DNA of 64,000 nucleotides from Limnoperna fortunei (GCA_944474755.1 OX104113.1:47817644-47881643), one strand, 5' to 3'. Counted from the first letter of the stretch, positions 23,166-34,873 are shown. Program-made: numbers and translations. The notes: generated by a model from the sequence alone, not told the origin.

Positions 23166-23874
23166 GGATGTAGGACTCCATCCGTGAAAATTTAAAAATA
23201 GATAGAACATTTATGGTCAATTTAATAATTAACTCGTAATTTCCATAAAATTTAAAATAATAATGAAAGTTTTGTACCTATATTATTACTTCAATTTATT
23301 GGTGGTTGAAATAAAAGGTTTTCGAATAAATGAGTTTGATATTTAATTCACAGAGCCAAAATGTACAACAATTAATTGACATTATATAAAAAATTCAGAA
23401 AATTTCATTAGACAAAATTGTTGTAATCTTTTTTAGCGCTTTTTTATTCTCATCTCTGTATAATCTTATCCCCTCGAACATAAGATTTGAAACCCTTATT
23501 TTTTTATTTTGAATTTTGATAACTTGAATAAAACAACTAACTATATAGTAAATTTAAAGAAAATTCATTGACAAATTATTTTCAGTGAAAGTGTCCTGCA
23601 TCCTCTTAATTGCAATGTTTTGCGTTTTTTTCCACAAACTTCCGTATGCATTGTTCACAAGGTTAAAATAATGCTCGCTGGACAATAAGAAAAATTTAAA
23701 TCGTAATCTGTGTTTTCATTTGACGAAAAAATATAAAAACAAACGAAACACAATAACACAACACCAAATATCTGCAAGGTACGTCTGTAAGCATGTACTA
23801 AACACTTTCCATGTAACCTTTAGCCTCCTTTCCATATTGCAATTGTAGAAATGGTATCTGGGTGCCATACCAAA

Positions 23875-24065
23875 AAGTGAATGGTTCCCAGTCATCAACT
23901 CATAAAACTATTTCGCGACCTTGTGTGGCCGATAACGTATGATCTTTTTTCATTGCATGATCATGTAATTCAGAAAGCGTTGCCTCGGGTGGTCGTACAT
24001 GTATTATTTGCCGTATTTGGAGAGTCCCACGCTCCTTTACCGTTAGATGCTACAAAAGGCTAAAC
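23875..24065 (+). mobile_element. Old LINE 3' unit, diverged
   Basis: GTTCCCAGTCATCAACTCAT, TTGTGTGGCCGATAACGTAT and TTTGGAGAGTCCCACGCTCC keep the order of the LINE 3' unit (compare 39910-40095). It contains no ORF. A relic near 23690-23720 resembles the microexon unit, but its AG is replaced by CG. Confidence 0.5.
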
Positions 24066-24164
24066 TGTCCTTACCTAAAACTTTATACTTTTTTATTGGC
24101 ATATAAAATATCAATTCGATTTCTTTAAATAAAATCTTAAGTTTAATTTGCCGTCACCGTCCTG

Positions 24165-25375
24165 AACACAGTTATAAAATTATTTTACCACACTTTACGC
24201 AACAACGCAATGAACAATTCTTTACCATCCTTTGTGAATATTTTTAAAAATAAAGACAACTATTTATTCAAAAGGTGTAGGTCATTTTAAAATTTCTTAC
24301 AAGAGTAAATTTTTCGTCCCTACCTAATACTCCAATAGCCTTCCGATTAACATAAAAATTTGATCCCTAGAACCATACTGGGAAGGTTTCCAAATGCTCG
24401 ACCCACAGAGCAGCCGTGCGCGTCCTCAGGTGACCGATAAGGAAAATCCTCTCGTTGGGGTTTATCAAGTCACAATACAGAAAGCCTGTACGCGGACCGT
24501 ATTGCGTTACGTGTTTGGAGAGTGCTACGTTCCTTCCTGGATAAAGACACTTTTGTAGATTTCGAAAAAGAGTAGACTCATTGTTTCCTCTACTAAGGGT
24601 TAAATTCTCCGCCTCTATCCAACTCCATATTTGCCAGTGGTTGTAAATAATGTGCCTCATCCCATCCCCCTTTCCGTTGATTAATTATTGTTTAATTTGT
24701 TCTCGGCCTGAATATAGCTGAAATACTGCTCCTTGGACGTAAAGCAAATATCCAATCAATCAATTAAATTTTGCTCCCGTTGGTCCATCCCTTTTCCCAA
24801 ATGAGTTATTGATTGTCATAGTAATGTCTCGTGCTTCGTATAGTTGTAAAATTTTACTCTGGACGTTATGCAAACATTCAATCAATAAGTCAATTTTAAA
24901 GATTTATAATAAATGCATATAGATAGATCAGTAAGGTTTTGGTTGAGGCTTTGAGTATAGCCAGAAAAATTTAAAATTAATTTCTCATGGACTAATCCCA
25001 TTCCATGGGACATGTTACCAGTACACGATTTTGTTACTATGGTTTTCTATGGTTACTAGTTCACTATATGGCGTCGAGGTTTTACTATGTGAGGACCTCA
25101 GAGAAAAAAGATCATTCATGTCAATTGAGATCGCATTCGTGCGCTCTTGTCCTAAGTTCAGATTTGAGCTAAAAATCCGGACTTATTTTTTTCCTTAATT
25201 TTGTCAGATAGATAATCTGCAATCAAATGTAATACTTATTTTAGTCGTCACAATGGCGGTATGGGGAATTGATCAGGCTGAAATTTTGACAGCGCTTGAA
25301 ACAGTGTGAATAGTTCAGTGGGAAGCAGGAAATTGTTTATTGTTAAAAGTGTGCTCAAATTCCAAACACTTTACA
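24165..25375. repeat. Composite block, copy 1 (segmental duplication with 29835-31200)
   Basis: Ordered content is AATGAACAATTCTTTACCA, TACTCCAATAGCC, then a LINE 3' unit in plus orientation (24370-24765) ending GGACGTAAAGCAAATATCC. A second LINE tail (TCTGGACGTTATGCAAACAT, about 24860) follows, then GGCGTCGAG, AAGTTCAGATTTGAG, GATAATCTGCAATCAAATG and ATGGCGGTATGGGG. The copy at 29835-31200 has all of these in the same order, so the whole block was duplicated after the LINE insertions. Confidence 0.8.
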
Positions 25376-25612
25376 ATACAAACAAGTGTGGACTGTGAGT
25401 ACGCTCACAAAGGGATACCTCCCGCTTCGCTTTTTCCAGTCCAATTATCTGAATAATATCCGACAGCAACGAAATTTCTTCATGGACATCTACATATGAT
25501 GTACTTTCTTCATGTGCAGTTTCATCAAAATCTGTAAGGCCGTTTAGGAGGAGTATAACTACTGTCCCGACATTTGGCATTCCGCATTCCGCATTATAAC
25601 TTGACGGCCACA
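25375..25612 (-). repeat. Dispersed hairpin-ended repeat, copy 2
   Basis: Reverse-orientation relative of 11363-11632: CAAGTGTGGACTGTGAG, GCTCACAAAG, CCAGTCCAATTATCT, TTCTTCATGGACATCTACAT. The 80-codon minus ORF over it is not a gene. Confidence 0.6.
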
Positions 25613-25660
25613 AAGGAAACGGCCTATTTTTCTAAACCAGCGAAGGCACTAACTTGTCAG

Positions 25661-26100
25661 CTATGTGTTTTTAACCACAAAAAAAAACGTCGCAATTCCT
25701 TGCCGAACGGAAATAGTAGCAGCCAAAGTTGACATACAATCTCTGACAATAGATCACATTTATAATTGCTGGATATTAAATTTGACTGCTCAGATAAAAC
25801 AATTTCAGGATAAATATTTGTAAACATTTTAGCATGGACTTAGTTACGTAAATATAAATTGAAGAAATTAAAATGTTATGTGTTTTTAACCACAAAAACG
25901 TCGCAATTCCTTGCCGAACGGAAAAAGTAGCAGCCAAAGTTGACATACAATCTCTGACAATAGATCACATTTATAAATGCTGGATATTAAATTTGACTGC
26001 TCAGATTAAACAATTTCAGGATAAATATTTGTAAACATTTTAGGATCGAAGGCTTTTACTGTCCTTAGTTACGTAAATAGAAATTTAAGAAATTAAAATG
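25661..26100. repeat. Recent tandem duplication, about 215 bp x 2
   Basis: Two nearly identical head-to-tail copies, each starting TATGTGTTTTTAACCACAAA and containing GTCGCAATTCCTTGCCGAAC, AGTTGACATACAATCTCTGA and TTAGTTACGTAAAT. The second has a small extra stretch (GATCGAAGGCTTTTACTGTC). Non-coding. Confidence 0.9.
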
Positions 26101-26311
26101 ATCAACGTGAATATTAATGAAACTATTTAAGCATCAGTCATGATATGGAGTAAACTGATATAAGTTTTTCTGATGGGTTGTGATACTACATGTTTTGTTT
26201 ATTCATTTATCATCTTTGCATGTGTAAACATAACACAATGGAAGGCTTTTAGATTAAACAAGAATTATCATGCCGCATAGTAATTTTTATATTTAAGCAC
26301 AATTCTACTAC

Positions 26312-26338
26312 CTTGTCCTCTTCTGTGTTTCCATTTGT
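26312..26338 (-). CDS. Candidate microexon TNGNTEEDK (27 nt)
   Basis: Acceptor TTTATTCAG, donor GTAGTAGAATT, nine phase-0 codons. The flanks are much diverged from other units, yet length, phase, both splice dinucleotides and the acidic/basic character are kept. This argues against a non-coding explanation. Confidence 0.6.
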
Positions 26339-26344
26339 CTGAAT

Positions 26345-27430
26345 AAATATAAAAGTAGCTCCTTTAGTTAATGGGACATTAAATAATACCCCGCCACGTT
26401 GCATTGTTTTTATTATACATGAACACCTTTTTCTGAATTACGAATCACCCTATACGAGCAATGTCCATCTTAGAAGACAATTTTTACATCGACCCTGGAA
26501 CCATAAAAATAATTTTAAACAACTCAAATGCTACAATTGGAATTGTGGTGAAAATTTCAACTTGACTTTCATTTTATACTACTTAAAACAAATTATGATT
26601 TTCAAGTAATCTCTAAAAACACTATTAAGAAACCGGCAACATTTGACAAAAAAAAAAATGGCCTAAGTAGAAAGCTACAAATTGGATTGTGCTTGATATT
26701 TATTTTATAGTACTCAACAGCTGTGGAAAGTTTAAACAATATCTGTTGACGCATTTTCAAGTTATCATCTGGAAAACACCGAGGCACGGGTAGACGGACA
26801 CTCATATTCATACGGAGGGTATCACATAATACCCCTCCACTTTGTTTGATGGGATATAAAAACTAATTAAAAACATAAAAGCAACACGAAACATGAACAA
26901 GGTATGGTCTTTATGATCGTACTTAAATCTTTCCTTGTAACTTTACCCTCTTCCCCAATTCCATTCTGAGAATGTAGAGATATGGCTTCTATACCCCGGC
27001 CATTGACACATACAGTAGTAAACGCTGTGTGCTGCTGGTCATACATTTCTAAATTGCCGTCATTTTGAATTTTTCACTCTGTTTAAGCACTATAAAACGC
27101 TCAATTCTCATTTACCTAATTTTTCATACTTTTTCATTGGCATAAACAGTTTAATTTCTGTTTCTACATCTTGAAAAACATTGATTTGTGGATTGTCTTT
27201 TTGACACTTTCCTTGATGTTCGGTATTGTGTTACTACCTTTATGTGATGTGGTTGTTAATTTGTTTCCATTTTTTGTGAAGATGCTACAAACAATGTATG
27301 TTGGGTTTTGGCGTTTAATCAGAGGCAAATGTTGAAGGGTATGCTTTTTGCAGAGACAAGAATGTGCGTACTTTTTATTGTGCAAAGAGCGTCAACATTA
27401 CTTTCTTAAAGGATCATTATAGACTCAACA
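26345..27430. other. Intron with a diverged composite-block relic
   Basis: From about 26850 to 27290 the words CTAATTAAAAACAT, ATTCCATTCTGAG, ATTTACCTAATTTTTCATAC, TTTTCATTGGCATAAA and GTTGTTAATTTGTTTCC parallel 39740-40190 and 23740-24130. The hAT insertion starts to the right of this. No exon is supported. Confidence 0.5.
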
Positions 27431-27439
27431 GTTGTTGGT

Positions 27440-29640
27440 CCCATTTGAGATCTAAATCTGTATGGGTTTTTTTCTAATTACAGAAAAGCATCTCTCACAT
27501 CCTGCATTGCTGTGTGGAATTGTCAGAATACCTAACATAACATGTGAAAGACACTTATACTTGCAGTTTCCATTAATATCTTTAATCTTACTAATACAGT
27601 CCCATTTGCTATCCTCCCTATCTGAATCTTCTGGTGAAATTTGTTTCACAGCAACATCAATACCCTCATCAATTTGATATTCAGAAAATTCAGGTTCCAA
27701 CTGGTCTTTGTTACATTCAATGGGAAGTAAGGATGGATACCTATCAGTAAAATATTTGACAGAAACAAAGGAAGCATCAGCGCGGGACTCAACAAGAACA
27801 ACTTCTGCATGTTTAAGTATTTCTTGTTTTAGTGGAAATTTGTCTTTAATATAAGAACATGTAGTTTCAAAGTAACTACGAACAACTGAATAAAATCTCT
27901 GTAAGACCTTAGAAGACAAACGGCTTGAATTTTTTGTCATGTAGTCTCCTACGTCTAAGCCAAGAACTAAGTCTAAATCATTTTTCTGTTGACTATGATC
28001 TTTAAAGTTTACTTGTTTAACAGATTTATCCTTCATTGCAATAGGCTTCATAAATCTTACTAGTAGTTTTTTCATGAGACCTTCTAATAATGAACGAAGC
28101 ATGTGAATGAAGGGTTTATCCTCCTGAAGAAGTAAATTTACCTCATCAAAAACAGGAATAGTATTCTTTAGAAAGAGGCATATTAGCTTAAACTCAGCTG
28201 AGGACATGCACTTATAAATCGGTTGCTTTTAGCTATTCTCACATGACTCCTTAGCTTTTACTATGGACATGGTGGACCCTTGTTTATTGCCATGGCAACT
28301 TGCCTTACTTGAACTAGGGACTGTCATTTTTTCAATTTCAAGAATAACAGTTTTCCCTTTGCTTGTACATTTCAGGGGGCACCAAACATATCATTAAAAG
28401 ATTTAGGCTTGTTACTACAACTGCTTGAGCTTTTTTCAACAGGTTTTTGGCTTTTATCTCCTGTTGACATTATCAATCTTGCTCTTAGTTTCATCAGCTT
28501 TAATTTTTTTCAGTTTTTTTTTATTTTGACTTTTCATTTTCAATAAATTCTTTTAAAGGCTTCCATTGATCTAGAAGTCTTGTTATACATATACCAAGTG
28601 AGAGCTAACGTGTACATGCATGTTTCAACATTTTTCTTTGATCTTTCCCATTCAAGTTTTGAAAAGACTTAAGTGATTTTTTCGTATAGAACTCGTCTCT
28701 GAGTAATGATAAACATCAATCAAAAGCTCATTAACTTTAGCATTTATTTTTGCAGCACCCTTTTCTGCAGCTAAGTGGATAAGATGGCATGGACAGCCAG
28801 CACAATAAAGTTTGGGTTGTTTCTTCAGAAAATAGCCATACACATCTTTATTTTTACCTGTCATTACGTTGGCATTATCACAGCCAAGAGACAAAACATT
28901 TTGGTAGGACAATGACCACTTTTGCATTCATTGTCTATCAAAGTAAATATATTTTCTCCTGTAGCCCTAACTTCACAAATCGGCACTGACAAAACACTAG
29001 TGTTAACTTTACCCTCACTTTCACTGAAGTACCTTACTATAATGGGATATTGTTTCAAGTCAAGATCATAACTGCCATCTGTTGAAATTGAAAAGGGCTT
29101 AGTTTTTATATTTTGAGATATGTTTTCTTTTGTAATGGCTGAACAGTTCATTCAACAATGCACCAGTTTTGCTTCTACCACAACTGTACTTAGAGGAGAT
29201 GTTTGAATCTGGAAACATTTTAGGGAATAATTTACTAGCATGGTCTTCAACACTAACTGGAAGATTGTGTTCCACTATAAATTCAGTGAAGAGTGTCTCA
29301 GCATTCATCACAGCTTGGTCAAAATCATTTAACTCGTTTTTGGGGGCAAAGAAACTGGACATTTTATGGGAAGAAGCTTGCACTTTTGCCATTTCACAAT
29401 GTTTTTTGGTTACAACATGCATTCTGCAGTCATCCTTGCCACCATGTGCAATGGAAAAATTTTGTTTACACACTGTGCAATAAGCACGGTGTACGTTCTT
29501 GTTAGACCGTTGTATAACTGGCCATGTCTCAGAATATTCCTCTTTAAATTTTTGATCCCATTTCTTTTTATTTTTGGCAGGAATTTCATGTTCATTTTCA
29601 TCTAAATCTTGTTTCCGTTTGAACATTTTCTCAAGGAGAT
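27440..29640 (-). pseudogene. hAT-family transposase pseudogene
   Basis: Read leftward from 29626. A BED/TTF-type finger (YCTVCKQNF, then CRMHVVTKKH, pattern CxxC...HxxxxxH) comes first. Then KTGALLNELF, and after a frameshift near 29150 KTKPFSISTDGSYDLDLK with the first catalytic Asp. After another frameshift near 28930 comes LSLGCDNANVMTGKN, with the second Asp, and CAGCPCHLIHLAAEKGA. At about 28610 the conserved TRWLSL tryptophan is a TAG stop. Stops fill 28560-28210. A 251-codon C-terminus (28207-27452) ends in the hAT dimerisation motif LTIPHSNAGCERCFSVIRK. Terminal inverted repeats were not found with confidence; the right border is probably at about 29822, where the composite block resumes. 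Confidence 0.85.
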
Positions 29641-29822
29641 GAAACAGGAAGCGGAAATGGCAATGTAAAAATAATACACAGAGTGAAACAACAAATGACG
29701 GACGAAAATGAAAAAAATCCGGATTTTTGAAAAATCGTAAGGAATATAGTAAAAATCGTAATGGCGTAATATGGCCTTAAAAAATCGGGAGCCTTACGCC
29801 AAAATCGTAAGGGTAGGCAAGT
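29641..29822. other. Probable 5' end of the hAT element
   Basis: Between the transposase start and the resumed composite block. Three diverged direct words AATCGTAAGG, AATCGTAATG and AATCGTAAGG suggest subterminal repeats. The edge near GTAAGGGTAGGCAAG could be the terminus, but no matching left terminus was found. Confidence 0.4.
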
Positions 29823-29834
29823 CGGAAACAGCTA

Positions 29835-31200
29835 TTTATTCCTTAACAGACTTTACTCAACAACCTTAATGAACAATTCTTTACCAGCCTTAGTAAACCT
29901 TTAATCACTATAAAGGCACATTTTTATTTCAAAAAGTGCAAGTTCTTTTTTAAATTCCTCAAAAGAGTAATTTTTTCTTCATTACCTATTACTCCAATAA
30001 CCTTTCAAAATGTCATCCCTGTAACGGTACTGGGAGGGTTTCCAATGCTCGACTAACAGAGCAGAATAGCGCGTTATTTGGTGGCGTATAAGGGAGACCC
30101 TCTCGTTGGGGTTTGTCAGGTCGTAATACAGAAAGACTGTCCGGGGATCGTAGTGGCTGACGTGTCTGGAGAGTGCAACGCTATTCCACGATAAAAACTC
30201 TTCTGTAGATTTCGAAAAAGAATAGGCTCATTGTAGCCTCTACAAAAGGTTTAATTCTCTGCCCCTATCCAATACTTCTTGTTTTCAGTAGCATATTTTG
30301 TTACCTATGTCCCATCACATCCCCTTTTTCCGTTAATGTATTTTGTTTAATTATGTTCTAGTCATTATTATAGCTGAAATACTATTTGGTGGACGTAAAG
30401 CAAACATTCAATCAATCAAAATTTGCTCCCGTTGGTCAATCTATTTTTCCAAAAGAATTATTGTTTTTTTAAGTTAATCTCGTGCTGCATTAAATTGCAC
30501 TCTAGACGTTAAGCAAACATTCAATCAATAAGACAATTTATAATGGCTAAATAAAATAAAATAAAAAATAGTTAATGCTTTATCCTTAAAAAGAAATAGC
30601 CAAAGCAGACCTGTTTTAAAAGGCACGTGCATTAACTAGGCACCTTTACAACTAAATTGTGTTGTCTTGTATATATAATGCCAAGTGAAAAGTTTAAAAT
30701 AGGTGGATGTGAGGCTATGTTCACAGTTGTACCCCGGAAAAATTAATTTCTCGTCGATTTATCCCATTCCCATGTGACAGGTTACAGTACACGATTTTTA
30801 TAATATGGGTTTACGCCAATTCTAGCTATGTTTTACTTATATTATGGCGTCGAGTTTTGACCGAGTGAAGAACCCGAATAAAAACTAACAATCGTTGTCA
30901 ATTGAGGTCATATTCGTGTTCTCATGCACTAAGTTCAGACTCGAGGTCACAAGCCGGAATTATATTTGTCCTTAATATTGTTCGATGGATAATCTGCAAT
31001 CAAATGTAATAATAATTTGAGTACTAAAGTGTCTTAACGTGTAGCAGTATTTGAGCATTAAATCAAAATGGCGGTATTGGGAGTTAAATTAGGCTGAAAT
31101 TTTGACCGCGTTTGAAAATGCATGGAGAGTATTGTTTATTGTGCATAGTGTGCGACACTTTCCAAACACTTTGCAAACTACTTTCCCGCTGGTTGGCATT
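29835..31200. repeat. Composite block, copy 2
   Basis: Same order as 24165-25375: AATGAACAATTCTTTACCAG, ATTACTCCAATAACC, a LINE 3' unit (30020-30415) ending GGACGTAAAGCAAACATTC, a second LINE tail near 30505, GGCGTCGAG, AAGTTCAGACTCGAG, GATAATCTGCAATCAAATG and ATGGCGGTATTGGGAG. Parts recur at 34285-34360 and 37545-37835, so the block has been copied more than twice. Confidence 0.8.
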
Positions 31201-31373
31201 TCAGTTAATAACATGACGACCACCAATCGAATGCGTATAATTTCGTTTAATCGCAACACGTATTTCAAACTCATTATGACTAGAATGATAAAAAGACAAA
31301 TCAACTAATTGAATACTTCATATTAAATATTAAATATTGGACTATTAGCAATATTTCACTGCTTTGTTTTAAC

Positions 31374-31400
31374 CTTGTGTTTTTCAGTTTTTTTATTATC
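31374..31400 (-). CDS. Candidate microexon DNKKTEKHK (27 nt)
   Basis: Acceptor TTTATTAAG, donor GTTAAAAC, nine phase-0 codons. Both splice sites are weaker than in its neighbours, so this copy may be poorly used. Confidence 0.5.
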
Positions 31401-31475
31401 CTTAATAAAAAGGCTAATAAAAAATCAAATACCGGCAAAAAAAACATATAATATTGTACGAATTACGGTATACTT

Positions 31476-32125
31476 TTGCGTTAAATCGCAAGATTTTTGC
31501 ATTTAGTCGCAAGATTTTTGCATTTAGTCGCAATATTTTTGCGTTCAACCGCAATATTTCTGCGCTTAATTGCAATTATTATTTCGTTTAAACACAGTGC
31601 GTTTTTGCGTTTACCCGTACAAAGTATTTCAAATTCATCATTACTAGAATGATACATAAACAAATCACCTAATTAAACCCTTAATATTAAATTTAAAAAA
31701 AAACGGTCAATATTAATTTTGAAACACATTTTCAATGTAAAAATAGAACCAGCAAGCCTAGCAAATGTTTAATTAATAGCAATACTTTACTGCTTTGTTT
31801 TACCTTGTCTTTTTCTGTTTTCGGATTATTCTAAAATAAATAAAACGTTTGATAAAAAATCAAATACCTGCAAAAGAAAAACATAATATTATACGCATTT
31901 TGGTATACTTTTTCATTTAATCACCACAGTTTTGCGTTTTATCGCAATATTTTTGCGTTCAATCGCCATATTTTTGCGTTTCATTGCAATGTTTTTGCGT
32001 TCAATCACCATATTTTTGCGTTTCATCCCAATATTTTTGCGTTTGATCGCAAATGTTTTGCGTTCAATCGCAATATTATGGCGTTAAATCACAATAATTA
32101 TTGCATTTAAACACAGTGAGTTATT
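31476..32125. repeat. Densest near-palindromic minisatellite patches
   Basis: 31476-31605 and 31915-32125 hold about seven and nine tandem words of the form TTTTTGCGTTTAATCGCAATA. Spacing is 21-22 bp, with point changes such as GCATTTAGTCGCAA and GCGTTCAATCACCA. A period of two helical turns would put every palindrome on the same DNA face. Confidence 0.85.
31804..31830 (-). CDS. Candidate microexon NNPKTEKDK (27 nt)
   Basis: Acceptor TTTATTTTAG, donor GTAAAAC, phase 0. It differs from the two neighbouring DNQKTEKDK members at two residues, both conservative with respect to the open frame. Confidence 0.6.
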
Positions 32126-32387
32126 GCGTTTAAGCACAAAAAATATTTCAAATTCATCATTACTAGATTGATTTTAAGACAAATCAACTAATTAAACACT
32201 TAATATTAAATTTTGAAAAAACCGGTTAATATTAAATTTTGTTCCACATTTTCAATGTGTAAAATCACAACAAGTATTTCAAATACATTATGACTAGAAT
32301 GATATAAAGACAAATCAACTAATTAAATACTTCATATTAAATATTAAATATTTGATTCATAACAATATTTTATTGCTTTTTTTTTAC

Positions 32388-32414
32388 CTTGTCTTTTTCT
32401 GTTTTCTGATTATC
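32388..32414 (-). CDS. Candidate microexon DNQKTEKDK (27 nt)
   Basis: Acceptor TTTATTTTAG, donor GTAAAAA, phase 0. It has the same peptide as the member at 32714-32740, so it is a recent duplicate. Confidence 0.6.
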
Positions 32415-32713
32415 CTAAAATAAATAAAGATTATTAAAATTCAAATACCTGCAAAAGAAAAACATATATTATACGCAGTACGGTAAATGTTTTTGCGTTT
32501 GGTCGCAATATTATTGCGTTTAAAGCGCAAACAGTATTTCAAATTCATCTTTACTAGAATGATATCAAGACCAATCAACTAATTAAACACTTAATATTAA
32601 TTTTTAATAAAAGCGGTTAATAATAATTTTTTTCCACATTTTCAATGTAAAAACATAACCATCAAGCCAAGCAAATATTTGATTATTAGCAATATTTTAC
32701 TGCTTTGTTTTAC

Positions 32714-32740
32714 CTTGTCTTTTTCTGTTTTCTGATTATC
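32714..32740 (-). CDS. Candidate microexon DNQKTEKDK (27 nt)
   Basis: Acceptor TTTATTTTAG, donor GTAAAACAAAG, phase 0. This is the consensus form of the array. Confidence 0.6.
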
Positions 32741-33094
32741 CTAAAATAAATAAAAAGACTGATACAAAATCCAATACCAGCAAAAGAAAAATTGTCACAT
32801 TCGTGCACTCTTGCCCCAAGTTCAGACGACAGCTCAAAACCCGGACTTTAATTTGTCCTTAATATTGTTCATTTAACACAGCGAGTTTAAGCGCAAACAG
32901 TATTTCAAATCTATCATTACTAGAATGATATAAAGACAAATAAACTAATTAAACAATTAATATTAAATTAAAAAAAACGGTAAATATTAAATTTTGTTCC
33001 ACATTTTAAATGTAAAAATAGACCCAAATTATCCTAATAGAAACAAAAAAGGTTGATACAAATTAAAATACCTGCAAAAGACGTATACTTTTCC

Positions 33095-33190
33095 GTTTAA
33101 TCGTACAATAAAGGCGTTTAATCGTAATAGTGTTGCGTTTAAATGCAATATTTTTGCGTTAAACTGCAATATTTTTGCTTTTAATCGCAG
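33095..33190. repeat. Near-palindromic minisatellite patch
   Basis: Tandem CGTTTAATCGTA, GCGTTTAAATGCAATA and GCGTTAAACTGCAATA words. Confidence 0.7.
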
Positions 33191-33539
33191 ACAATTATTT
33201 CCAATTGATTATGACTAGAATGATGTAAAGACAAATCAACCAATTAAACACTTAATATTAATATTAAATTAAAAAAACTGGTTAATGATAAAAAATCAAA
33301 TACCAGCAAAAGAAAAACTTATAATCTTTGTAATTTTCCAAACGAAGATTTATTTTGGTACTGTTGCGTTTATTTGTCAGTTTATGCAAGCTTCAAGTAA
33401 AGAAGTAAGAATCCACTACAAAAATAGGCTGTTGGATAGGAGGAAAAATTTCGAGTCGTTGATATACAGAACTGCTTTGTGCGTTCTTAAGTGTTGTATT
33501 ATGGAAGCCATCTCGTTGGAGGGATTTAAGCTTATATTG

Positions 33540-33793
33540 TTTGTTTGAATGTTGTTTAACGTCACTTTCAACAATTTTTCAGCTATATCATGGCGTCCAG
33601 ATTTTATTGATGGAGGAAGCAGGAGTACCTGTAGATACCCACGACCTTCGGTAGAAAACTGGCAATCCTTGTCAGTTAAGATTGTCCAATGCACCTTGCC
33701 GCAGTGAGGCTCGAACCCACCATCTCACTGTTGACAGACCACGTGATCAATAGTAGACGAGTTACCTCAACCACTAGGCCACCGAGGCCCCTA
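33540..33793 (-). mobile_element. Full-length tRNA-headed SINE
   Basis: Minus strand: head GGGGCCTCGGTGGCCTAGTG (A box region), GGGTTCGAGCC (B box), body TTGACAAGG-like and ACTGGCAATCC equivalents, then AAATCTGGACGCCATGATAT, AGCTGAAAAATTGTTGAAAG, TGACGTTAAACAACATTC and AAACAAAC. About 250 bp. It is inserted in the microexon array. Confidence 0.85.
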
Positions 33794-33984
33794 TACGGAT
33801 AGCCTGATCGCGGACCATAGCGTTAACCTGTTTAGAGATTACTAAAAAATTTCTAGTTGTAGTTAAGTTTTGTGGGTCATTTCCCACCTGTTTTAGTTTA
33901 TTTCTTAGTAGCTAATTTGTATTTAAGGAAACTTAGTCGGCCATCTTGTTGAATTTCTTTTTATTGCTTTTCAACGGAAAACGT

Positions 33985-34260
33985 TGCGAATAATCTCAAG
34001 AGTTATTGTATATAAACGCAATACTTCGAGTTTGAACGCCAAAATTTGCGAACAAGCCCAATACGTTTTGCGATTAAACGCAATAATATTGACAGTAAAC
34101 TTTATAATATTGCGATTAAACTCAATTATATTTCTTTTTCACGCATTTATTATTGCGATTAAACGTAAAAGTATACCGTACTAAGGATGTGATATGATAA
34201 TTGGAAGTGCGATAAATTACATTTAGTCGCAATAAGGAAAGTATTGCGTTTAACAACAAT
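33985..34260. repeat. Near-palindromic minisatellite, inverted orientation patch
   Basis: GCGATTAAACGCAATAATAT, GCGATTAAACTCAATTAT and GCGATTAAACGTAAAAG. This is the reverse-complement phase of the motif used elsewhere. The 66-codon ORF here is only the repeat. Confidence 0.7.
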
Positions 34261-34605
34261 TATAACTTTTGTGCCACACTTTCCACACACTTTACAAACT
34301 ACTGTCCTGCCGTATGGCATTTCAGTTTATGACGACAATCCATCGAGAGTGTATTGTGGCGTTTAATCGCATTATTATTGCGTTAAACGCAATAAGTTTT
34401 TCCGTTTAATCGGAACAAGTTATTTCAAATTCATTATGACTACAATGATAGTAAAACAAATAAACTAATTAAACACTTTATTTTATATTAAATTAAAAAA
34501 ATCCGGTTCATATTGAATTTTTTTTGTAGATTTTCAACGTAAAAACAGAACCGGCAAGCCAAGAAAATGTTTGATTATTAGCAATATTTTACTGCTTTGT
34601 TTTAC

Positions 34606-34632
34606 CTTTTCTTTGTCTGTTTTCTGATTATC
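34606..34632 (-). CDS. Candidate microexon DNQKTDKEK (27 nt)
   Basis: Acceptor TTTTTTTAG, donor GTAAAAC, phase 0. It differs from DNQKTEKDK only by exchanging Glu and Asp, a swap that keeps charge at both positions. Confidence 0.6.
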
Positions 34633-34873
34633 CTAAAAAAACTAAAAGGCTGATAAAAAATCAAATGGCAGCGAAACATAAATTGAGGTCCCATTCGTGC
34701 TCTAATGCCCTAAGTTCAGACTTGAGCGGAGAACCCGGATTATTTTTGTCCTCAACGAAAACTTCGCACAAATATATGTTATTCCTCAAATAAAAAGAAA
34801 CATATTTGCCTTTTGATGTTTTACTCTATTCTTTACCGTCACGCTTCAAGAGTGGGTTTAAGGTGGTAAAATT

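Larger units (their letters stand above)
31220..34700. repeat. Diverged tandem array of microexon-bearing units
   Basis: Units of variable length, roughly 300-500 bp. Each contains a near-palindromic minisatellite patch, a boundary ACTAGAATGATATAAAGACAA (near 31285, 31645, 32162, 32302, 32552, 32920, 33212 and 34437), an AACACTTAATATTAAAT block, GCAATATTTTACTGC and a microexon. One unit near 33020 is truncated in the microexon. A SINE (33540-33793) interrupts the array. Confidence 0.85.

Noticed and set aside
23690..23720. Array microexon near 23.7 kb
   Set aside because: AAATGAAAACACAGA resembles the TNGNTEEDK member, but the acceptor reads CG and the donor is absent.
33020..33050. Twelfth array microexon
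   Set aside because: The acceptor TATTAG and GATAAT start remain, but the unit is deleted through the donor.
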